NCBI GenBank assembly: GCA_036365515.1
Contig: CM070874.1
Span: forward strand, 115,551,235 to 115,615,234
DNA length: 64,000 nucleotides
Direction of reading: 5' to 3'
Source: Torymus aiolomorphi
Taxonomy: Eukaryota; Arthropoda; Insecta; Hymenoptera; Torymidae
Part shown: piece after piece, positions 55,402 to 64,000 of the stretch
How the letters are laid out: each line of letters begins with the position of its first letter
Position numbering within the stretch: the first letter of the stretch is position 1
The notes under the pieces: model-generated
What the model saw: only the letters and a program-made list of their open reading frames with translations
Databases searched by the model: none
Told to the model about the DNA's origin: nothing
Made by a program: the position numbers and the translations under genes

Positions 55402-57005
55402 TTGGACAAACTTTCACAAATACAAGAAGCAGAAATGGATGGAACAGAGAAAATTATAAACAATGAAATAATAGTTGATACAGTAAGTAAACTAAAAAAA
55501 CTTCTGAATATTGAAAAAGAACTCATTGTATGCATAAATATAAGAAGTATGAACCATACCTATAATAAATTACTAATATTCTTAAAGAGTCTTACAGTAA
55601 AACCATGTATTATAATTTGCACTGAAATTTGGAATATAGATCATCATGACTACTTCAACATAAATGGATACAAAATATTTTACAATAATAGCAGAATAAA
55701 TCAGAATGATGGGGTCATTATGTACATAGACAACAAATTAATTGAAACAACTGAGGTAACTGAAATAAACAAACTTATAATAAATTCAACAATAATAATG
55801 GACAATAACAAACAAATACTAATATCAGCATTATACAGATGTCATAGCTTAAAGAAAACAGAATTTATATTTCAAAGAACAGTTGATAATGAACAAAAAA
55901 TTTTAAAATAACCTAATAATCGGTGACTTTAACATAGACATAAACAGTAATGAAATAATAGACCAAGAGTTTTTACATATCCTATTAGAAAATGGATATC
56001 ACCCAGGATTGAATCAAATAACTAGACCAGCAAACAGTGACATTGGTAAAGGTACTTGCATAGACAATATTTACTTAAAACTTGATAAAATTGCGCACAA
56101 AAGTTATACGATAACAATATCTTTTAATGATCATTACCCGATATTAATGTCTATAAAGAAGATAAAAAAAAATGATAACAAAACCAATTACAAAACAATA
56201 AATTATAATAAATTAAAAACTATAAGTAATAATACAAACTGGGGAGATATCTTCATAACCACAGACCCAAACAATGCACTAGATCAGCTGATACTCAAAA
56301 TTAAAAAATGCATATATGAATCTGAGTCAACTAATAACAATAAAAAAATAAAATCTACACCCAGAAAATGCTGGATAACTAAAGCCATAATTACATCATG
56401 TGAAACGAAAGAAAAATTATACAACATATGGAAAAAAGACCCACATAATACATCAAAAAAAGATGCTTACAAGAATTATGTAAAATACTAAACCAAACTA
56501 TAAACGAAGCAAAAAATGGCTATGATAAAAAACAAATAGAAAAGAACCAAAATAATCCAAAGAATCTTTGGAAGATAATTAATAAAAAACTTGGAAAAGA
56601 AACTAATACAAATAACAACATAAACTATCTAAAAAATAACAATATAAAAATCACTGACTCAACTCAGATAGCTGAAAAGATGAATGAATACTTTTGTAAT
56701 ATAGGAAGAAAAATGAGTGAGAAGATAGTAACTACTCAAAATAAAAATTTACAAATGCCACCCATGAATCCCAAAAACATGTAGCTATTCCCAACTAACC
56801 AAATTGAAATGAATGACATTATCACAAGTTTAAAGAACAAAAAAGGAAGTATAGATGAAATAGATGCACAAGTTATAAAAACACTAAAACAACACATCAG
56901 CAAACCACTTGTAGACATCCACAACACATGCATAGAATATGGTGTCTGGCCACATGCACTGAAAATAGCAGAAGTCATTCCGATTTACAAAGGAAAAGAA
57001 AAACA
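55402..57005 (+). pseudogene. LINE ORF2, endonuclease and start of RT (broken, split)
   Basis: APE-type endonuclease motifs: INIRSMNH, CTEIWN, GVIMYIDN (55402-55911). After a frameshift come GDFNIDI near 55925 and CIDNIYLKL, FNDHYPI (56009-56490). After another shift near 56480, LNQTINEAKNGYDKK leads to FCNIGRKM. A TAG at about 56782 breaks the next frame, which runs with NDIITSLKNKKGSIDEID and EVIPIYKGKEKH. The frame is cut at 57005 by a tyrosine-recombinase element and continues at 60114. The clade is probably in the Jockey/CR1 assemblage; not resolved. ORF1 upstream is not seen. Confidence 0.85.
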
Positions 57006-59982
57006 TTTTCCCCACACCACGCGTAAAGTGCGTACTTTAGCCCCTCCTAGCGGGCGCTAAAGTAGGTCGAGTACGCTCTAGGCAAAACTTTACAGCGAGG
57101 TTATTTCCAAGCGCAAGCCTATCTATGCAATGTTCATAGACTAAAGATATATCGGCTACCGGTCGTAAATCATTCTGCAAAGTGATTGTTTTGCAATATC
57201 GAGTGCAATATTTATAGTCAATTGGTATTCTACCTAAAGATCTACGTTGTATCAGAAGTATTCTCGCATTCAAATACAATCAATTAATCAGAATTAGTAG
57301 AAGGAAGTTCGTTGTTTCACAAGAACACCAATACAGTTATATACATTAAAAAAACTACTTTTTGTTTACATTCGCTGTCAAACTTGTAAATAGTATGTAT
57401 TTATACACAGTAATCGTTCAAAACATAAATTTTAATATGTTTATTCCTTCAGCAGAAAATGCTATAAATAACCTCAAAAAAACACAAAAGAGAAAGCACT
57501 TGAGTTATTGAAGTTCAAAATTGAGAGAGATATTGATTTTTACAATAAAATCAGTTAATATTTATTAGAATAGACAAGACGACTTCAGAAGATTCATCTG
57601 ATGATGAGTATTTTGATACAGAATTACTTATGCGAAATTTTGAAAAAGAAGCAGAATTGGTTCTGAATGATTTGTTGCCTTTAAAATCTAAGCAACTTTA
57701 TCTCAAAACATATGAGGACTTCATGAAATGGAAAAAAGAAAACTCAGCATTTGATGAAAGTGTATTTCTTGTATATTTTCAAGAGTTATCCAAAAAATTA
57801 AAACCTCCAACGCTATGGAGTATTTGGTCCAAATTGAGAACTACTTTGAGTTTAAAAGAGAGAGTAAATATTGAAAATTATCAAAATTTGAAAACATACT
57901 TGTCAAATAAAAACAAAGGTTACCAACCAAAGAAGTCAAAAACTTTTACCATAGTTGATGTAAATAAGTTTCTGAATCTTGCTGAAGATACCATCTACTT
58001 GTCTATAAAGGTTTATCTAAATTATTTTTCACTCGCATTGAATATGTTAATACATAAATTGAAATATTTGCTAAAATGATATATCATTTCAGGTAATTCT
58101 CACTATTGGATTTTTTGGTTGCTTACGATGCCAAGAAATTCACAACTTGAAGATAAGTGATGTTGAAGACTACAATAATCACTTTATAGTTACAGTTAAT
58201 GAAACAAAGACGTATATTTCACGTAACTTCATTATTTCAAATGACTACTACGATATTGTTAAAAAGTATCAATTACTGAGGCCTACTAACTTACATGATG
58301 ATAGATTTTTTGTTACTTATCAAAAAGGAAAATGTACACGATAGTTTATTGGCAAGAATAAGATCAGCGAAGTACCTAGCAACATTTTTGCAATTACCCG
58401 AGCCAGAAAAATATACAGGCCACTGCTTCAGGCGAAGCTCAGCAACTGCTTTATCAAATGCAGGTGCAAACTTAGTTCTTGTCAAAAATCATGGAGGCTG
58501 GAAGTCAGATGCAGTGGCTCAAGGATACATAGATTTTTCTACAGCAAATAAGAAAAAGATATTTAATTTGATAGCTAACTCAGATAACAAAAAAGTCATT
58601 TTTTGAATCATCCACCCATCAACAGTGTATTTTCTACTGTACAGGAAAATAGTACAACAGCAGAAAAGACAATTGCAACAAATGGTGCAATTAATAATAG
58701 TACTATAGAAATATCAACTGTTGATGAGCCATTAATCTCAAAATATTATTAGTACAGCTAATTATGTTCATTCGAATGATCAAAGTACACAAGTGTTAGC
58801 GCAGCCATCAACCTCAAAGCATCCTAATAGTATAGCTAATTATGTTCATTCGAATAATCAAAGTGTACAAGTGTTAGCGCAGCCATCAACCTCAAAGCAT
58901 CCTCATAGTATAGCTAATTATGTTCATTCGAATGATGAAAATTCACAAAAAACAGAAATGTTATCGAATAAAGTTGCTAAGCCTTATTTGAAGGAATCAA
59001 GATCCAGTAATATTATGCCATCACATATTGCACATGATGATTTCCAGACCGATAACTACAGTACAAAAGATTCATTGAATAAAACTGAATCTCCTGGCAA
59101 GGAAAATGATTTCAAAACTAACCTTTGTGAACCTGATTCAAAAAGAGTAAAATTTGGTTCAATGAAAGATACCGTAAATGTAGTTGACCCAAAAACTTTG
59201 TTCCAAGGTTGTGAAATACAGTCTATTACTATAAATTATAACAAATGCAATTGTTCATGTAAAGATAAGTGAAAAGTTTATTCGTTTACTGTTCATGTAA
59301 AGGTAGCCAAGAAGTTTACAATTTCATTGTTTATGCAATGATAAATTACAAGTTTATTAGTTGATTATTTATGTAAAGATAGACAGAAAATTTAAAATGA
59401 AAAGTGAAGCATTGTTTCAAAGTTATGAAAGGTTGCAATAAGATGAAAATTTAAATATCTATTTAAATAATAAGTTGAAAATTGAAATAAATGTAAGCAT
59501 TGTTACAATGTTATGAAAGGGTAGATGATGATAATTTAAAAATTGAAATACTTTTTTACAAACTGAAATGTACTACTATAAATTATAGCAGATACTATTG
59601 TTTATGTAAAGAGAAGTGAAAAGTTTATAGTTTATGTTCATGTAAAGGTAGCCAAGAAGTTTACAATTTCATTGTTGATGCAATAAGAAATTAAAAGTTT
59701 ATTACTTTATTATTTATATAAATATAGATAGAAAATTTAAAATGAAAAGTGAAGCATTCGTCCAAAGTTATGAAGATAGCAAAAAGTTGTGAATTGAAAT
59801 ATCTATTTAAATAATTGAAATACTTATACAAACTAAAATGTACCAACTTTTGTACCATCTTACAATAAAAATAAATTTTTTTATAAACTGAAATGTATCA
59901 ACTTTTATACTAAGTCAATAAATATATAATGATTTTAAAATAAATGCAATTGTAACACACTTTACGCCTGATGTGGGGAAAA
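57006..59982 (+). mobile_element. Tyrosine-recombinase DNA transposon (Crypton-like) with inverted termini
   Basis: The left end ttttccccacaccacgcgta and the right end (reversed) ttttccccacatcaggcgta are inverted and alike over about 30 bp. It contains one spliced tyrosine recombinase gene. It lies inside the LINE reading frame: the LINE codons on either side (GKEKH and NNYRPISL) are contiguous in relatives once this element and the adjoining MITE are removed. Classical Cryptons are described as lacking terminal inverted repeats, so this architecture is unusual. Confidence 0.7.
57630..59272 (+). pseudogene. Crypton-like tyrosine recombinase (spliced, frameshifted)
   Basis: Exon 1 57630-58010 encodes a SAM-like core-binding domain (YLKTYEDFMKWKKEN, LWSIWSKLRTT). 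An 82 bp intron (58011-58092, GTTTAT...TTTCAG) follows in phase 0. Exon 2 gives GFFGCLRCQEIHNLKISDV with the first catalytic Arg. A frameshift near 58330 leads to YTGHCFRRSSATAL (H-x-x-R box), HGGWKSDA and QGYI with the nucleophile Tyr, to 58606. A further frame then runs to 59272, with 78 bp repeats (SIANYVHSN units, 58750-58935) and a C-terminus with FQGCEIQSITINY like relatives in arthropods. All four key residues (R, H, R, Y) are readable despite the shifts. Confidence 0.75.
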
Positions 59983-59983
59983 G

Positions 59984-60113
59984 TAGTATATGCACCTCGG
60001 GAGTGTACAGTCGGCAAGGTAGGCACTGTGTTTGCCGCCCTCGCTTCGCTCGGGCGGCAACTTCACACAGTGCGTACTTTGCCCACTTTACTCCCTTGGT
60101 GCATAATGTACTA
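59984..60113. mobile_element. 130 bp MITE abutting the Crypton-like element
   Basis: tagtatatgcacctcgggag at the left and the reverse tagtacattatgcaccaagg at the right, TA at each border. Inside is a palindrome of gccgccctcgcttcgctcgg. Only one base separates it from the neighbouring element. Confidence 0.75.
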
Positions 60114-60443
60114 TTACCAAACAACTATAGACCAATATCTCTTATCTCCAATATCGCAAAAATATTTGAAAAACTATTACACAAACGGTTACTAAACTTT
60201 CTAGATAAAAACAAAATTATATCACAGAAACAATTTGGCTTCAGAAAAAATAAAAGTACTAAAGATGCACTAAATGCTCTAACAAGCTTAATATACAATC
60301 AAATAGATCAAAGTGAACCTATAGCAGCCATCTTTCTTGATCTTGCCAAGGCATTTGACACAGTGGATCATAAGATACTTCTCAATAAACTATACAACTA
60401 TGGAATAAGAGGTAAAGTTTACAAACTACTAAAAAGCTACTTA
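60114..60443 (+). pseudogene. LINE RT, middle part
   Basis: NNYRPISLISNIAKIFEKLL, FGFRKNKSTKDAL and FLDLAKAFDTVDHKILL (RT motif A with the first catalytic Asp). It continues the frame left at 57005 and stops at KLLKSYL, where the palindrome at 60444 begins. Confidence 0.88.
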
Positions 60444-61038
60444 CAAGGAAGGGTATCGAACCCGAACTCACTGATTTCAAAAATTTCGATATATGTTGTA
60501 AATCATGAAAAAATATGAGACACGTGTTTTTTCTTATCTGCGGAAAAACATATTTAGGGGGTGAAAACCACCCCTAAAGATAACCCCCAAAAACGGTTTT
60601 TTAAATATATCTCGGCTTCTACTGCGTATTTCAGAGTAAAACAAAATAGAAATTACTTCTTATAAAAAAACAAAGATAACTGAAGCAATTTTGACCCTAA
60701 GGGTTGCAACCCTTATTTTTTATTTTCAAAAAGCTAATTTTTTGATCATGTATATTGAAAATAAAAAATAAGGGTTGCAACCCTTAGGGTCAAAATTGCT
60801 TCAGTTATCTGTTTTTTTATAAGAAGTAATTTCTATTTTGTTTTACTCTGAAATACGCAGTAGAAGCCGAGATATATTTAAAAAACTGTCTCTGGGGGTT
60901 ATCTTTAGGGGTGGTTTTCACCCCCTAAATATGTTTTTCCGCAGATAAGAAAAAACACGTGTCTCATATTTTTTCATGATCTACAACATATATCGAAATT
61001 TTTGAAATCGGTGAGTTCGGATTCGATACCCTTCCTTG
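60444..61038. mobile_element. 595 bp palindrome with TTA target duplication (Harbinger-type MITE)
   Basis: TTA at 60441-60443 and 61039-61041. Ends CAAGGAAGGGTATCGAA, with arms of about 270 bp nearly identical. A 3 bp TTA/TAA duplication is typical of PIF/Harbinger. Removing the element and one TTA restores the LINE frame (KSYL then DNRKQRVKV). No ORF of its own. Confidence 0.85.
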
Positions 61039-61962
61039 TTAGATAACAGAAAACAAAGAGTAAAAGTAAACAATTCAAATAGCAAATTCGATACAATACA
61101 AATGGGAGTCCCCCAAGGAACAATATTAGGACCATTATTATTTATTATCTACAAAAATGACATGTTTCAAACTATACCAGAACTTTCAATATTGGCTTTT
61201 ACTGATGACACTGCAATAATTGTAAAAGGAAAATCATGGTTAGAAATAGAAATAAAAATGAACCTATACCTAAATAAAGTATCAAACTGGCTGGCTCTAA
61301 ACAAACTATCCTTAAACATTGATAAAACAGTTTACATGGACTTTGGAAGTACACGAAACAGCACTCTGGGAAATTTAAATATCTGTATACAAGGAAAACA
61401 AATAACAAGAGTTGACAGTACCAAATACCTAGGAATAACCATTGATAGTAACATGAGATGGGAAAACCACATCACAAATATTTATAATAAATCAAAATAT
61501 TTAATCTTTATTTTTTATAAACTCACTAAAATACTATCTCAACAAAATCTAAGGATGCTATATTACGCTCTTTTTCATAGTATCATGTTTTATGGCATAA
61601 TTTCATGGGGAGGAGCATACATAAACATAACTAGAACTCTTCAAACTCCACAGTACAGAATTCTCAAAATAATAAACAAAAATAACTTTTTAAATGAAAA
61701 ACAGCCACTAAATTTAGATCAACAATTCACTTACGAATCTCTATTATATCAGTACGAAGATTTAAAAGATAACTTTATAAATTCAAATAGCATCACCAGA
61801 AAGAAATGCATCATAGTTCCAAAACAAACAAAAGAATAAGTAACAAGATCAGTTATTTAAGGGCCATTACTTGTTATAACAGTCTGCCTAACAATCTCAA
61901 AACACTAACAAATAAAAACAACAGAAAAATTAAACTAAGAGAATGGATACAAATAAATTAAG
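61039..61962 (+). pseudogene. LINE RT, palm and C-terminal part
   Basis: QMGVPQGTILGPLLFIIY (motif B), then LAFTDDTAIIV (motif C, FTDD rather than the usual FADD/YADD), LNIDKTVYMDFG, STKYLGITIDS, and YYALFHSIMFYGIISWGG in the thumb/C-terminal region. A frameshift near 61830 precedes the last block (AITCYNSLPNNLKTL, LREWIQIN), which ends at TAA near 61962. Confidence 0.88.
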
Positions 61963-62660
61963 ATCAACAAGTTATGAATACACAGCAAGAGAAGAAATTA
62001 GAATAGACTGCAATAAAATCAGAACAATCTTACATGAAGTAAAATACACTAGAAAGGGCTATGCCCTAATATTACAATATAAAGGAAGGAAAACAACCGT
62101 CAAGTATGACTGTATAACATCGGAAGTCTATGTGGATAAGACTATGCTTGACGCATTATTATTAGATACTAGAACATACATCTGATCGATAACCAAATGT
62201 ATACGACACCAATTTCACTCACACCAACGAATGACAAATTATAACTACACCAAATTAAAAAAATTCAATAATGATAGATACTTGCAAAATATAAACATAA
62301 TCGCAGACAGCATAATCCAGTTATTTACTACAGAAACGGAAGAAAAAATTAAACAACCAAAAAAAGTATATTCTTTTATAAGAAAATTTACTAAGTGGCC
62401 CAACTCGAACAGTAATCCATAAACAAAAACATAGAACAAAAATTGTCCTTATTGCCATGATTCTAAAACACGTGGAATTAAGCATACCCATTTCTTAAAA
62501 AGCACTGATACAACTGAAAATCAAGGAAAAAATAAAAAACCCACCAAAACAGAACATAATGGAATAGAAGAAATATATGATATGATTGACAATATATCCA
62601 ATGAAAATAGAATTAAATTACTACAAAAACCAGTAACAACAGAAGCAGGAAACAAAACAA
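61943..62660 (+). other. Post-LINE region with short ORFs and a CCHH-like motif
   Basis: Frames at 61943-62185 and 62231-62422 and, after a stop, a stretch near 62435-62500 reading CPYCHDSKTRGIKHTHF (C-x2-C ... H-x-H) followed by a hydrophilic tail to about 62683. They could be the LINE 3' UTR with a remnant of another element's ORF1 (zinc-knuckle-like). No family recognised. Confidence 0.3.
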
Positions 62661-62685
62661 CTACAAACAACATGCGTATGACATA

Positions 62686-64000
62686 GGGGAGGGCGGGGCA
62701 CGTGTGACACCCTAACTTTGATTAAAAATAACAACTAAACCATGTATTATTTCAAAATGAACAAAAACGGAATAATTAGATCAGAAAAAAATAAAATAAA
62801 ACAAACTATTAACTTTTTTTTCATTTTCTTTTAATTATTGATAAAATACAGAAAAGAAATTATGAAAAAAATGCTCTACGTGCCCCACCGGCGGGTGGAT
62901 TGTGGCACCCGACGGGGCACGCATGGCACGGTCAAATTTAATATTTTACTATAGGTATTTTTTTCAATTCTTTTTTCCAGTAATTAATACTTTAATAATT
63001 ATACCATAATAAAATTTTCAAAAATCAAATAATTAGTCTATTGAAAATTTAAAATTTTATTTTTATTAAGGAACATAACAATTTTTATTTTAAAATAGAT
63101 TATTACATTTTAATAAATGATTATATATATTTTTTAAATTCCTTCTTATAAAATATGATCACAACATAATACTTTTGTTTGATTAACAAATTATCATTAT
63201 TATTACAATAAGTTTAAATTTATAAAGATTTCGCATCATTTTCATCTATGTAGCATATTTGAACTACCTGACCATTGAAAAAGGCAGTTTGAGTATCTAC
63301 AATTGATTCTTCAGGTATTACTTCTCTAAAGTAATTTTCATTATTTATGGAAGCTGAATTATTATTAACAATGGATAAATCAAGCTGATTTGTGTTTAAG
63401 TCTTCAAGTGGCTTTTTTCTACTCTAAATATAACTTAATACGCAGTCGAAATAATCGTTATTTACTTATTAATGTAATAATTGAAACTAAAAACTACTTA
63501 AAACTAAATTATTGCACTGCGTAGTTGTTAACCCATCTTGCTCCGTTTTTGGTTTGTAGGTTACACCACTTCGCTCGGCGGCCGCCGCGGCGCACTGATA
63601 CGCCCGAGTGTGCCACGCGTGCCTCGCCAGGGTGCCACGTCATGCCCCATTTTAATACCATTTTCATTTCTTAATTATATTATTTATAAAGATTTTCTGA
63701 AAATAACAAAAACAGGGCTTCAAAGATAAAAGTTGAAACTATCAAATAGGTTTGGTCTCATTTAGAAAAAAATCATTTTCTCGTTGCTCCAAGCGACTTA
63801 AAAATGAAGTCAACCTTGTTTCTAAGCACCGATTTTCAATCTTATTAAATTAAATGTTAAACATTATCTATAATCTCAAAAGTATAGAGGAAAATTCTAA
63901 AAGCATATCTCATTAGGTTTACGTAAAAATTACATTTTTTGCATTCATTAATATTAAAAATATGAGGGTGCCAATCTTACCTACCTGACACGTTATGCCC
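62686..64000. mobile_element. TA-flanked DNA element, copy R2, runs off the window
   Basis: Starts after TA (62684-62685) with ggggagggcggggcacgtgt and follows R1 (27289-28684) block by block to the right terminus, reached at about 63990-64000. It differs by small indels and lacks about 75 bp that in R1 hold the basic KKKPRKRKKS-coding stretch (28020-28095). The window ends inside the C-run of the right end. Confidence 0.85.

Overview
This is a eukaryotic, AT-rich, repeat-dense stretch of nuclear DNA, almost certainly from an insect (possibly a hymenopteran, but the sequence does not prove that). The reasons are short spliceosomal introns of about 70-90 bp with clear GT/AG ends, arthropod-type transposon families, and one recognisable host gene: pancreatic-lipase-like exons at 53.1-54.2 kb. 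No bacterial operon, rRNA, functional tRNA or CRISPR array is present. Most of the window is mobile DNA nested inside other mobile DNA, and nearly every coding unit is broken.

Layout: 1-7.5 kb is an array of ~327 bp repeats interrupted by a nearly complete DIRS-type tyrosine-recombinase retrotransposon (899-6070) with inverted terminal repeats and an internal complementary region that preserves the circle junction. 7.5-15.1 kb is a ~2.4 kb unit repeated about 2.5 times; the first unit carries two abutting palindromic elements (8832-10321), the second holding two inverted tRNA-like sequences. 15.2-16.3 kb is a 1.15 kb palindrome. 16.7-21.2 kb holds an orphan ORF, a GC-rich TATA-containing block, satellites, and three repeated promoter-plus-splice-donor cassettes (19.95, 20.60, 20.80 kb). 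22.0-25.6 kb is a near-identical inverted pair of an arthropod transposon-like gene, abutting a Helitron fragment (to 26.5 kb).

27.3-28.7 kb and 62.7-64 kb are two copies of one TA-flanked element. 29.5-35.8 kb has a DNA transposon with 375 bp inverted repeats (DDE-like protein, tentatively Sola-like), a diverged truncated relative facing the other way, and a TTAA-flanked MITE. 36.7-37.6 kb is another TA-flanked element. 40,261-47,788 is a 7.5 kb element with 2.6 kb inverted repeats, 5'-AG termini and a perfect 6 bp target duplication (CGTCAC). Its core carries remnants resembling Polinton/Maverick cargo (capsid-like and adenain-like protease fragments plus a spliced small ORF), and it splits an older transposase-like gene whose halves lie on either side.

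After the lipase exons come a MITE and a LINE (about 55.3-62.2 kb). The LINE reading frame is interrupted by a tyrosine-recombinase element with inverted termini (57,006-59,982), a small MITE abutting it, and a 595 bp palindrome with a TTA target duplication (60,444-61,038). The history can be read as layers: host intron, then LINE, then the elements inside it. All family assignments are from recognition of motifs; none was checked by a database search.
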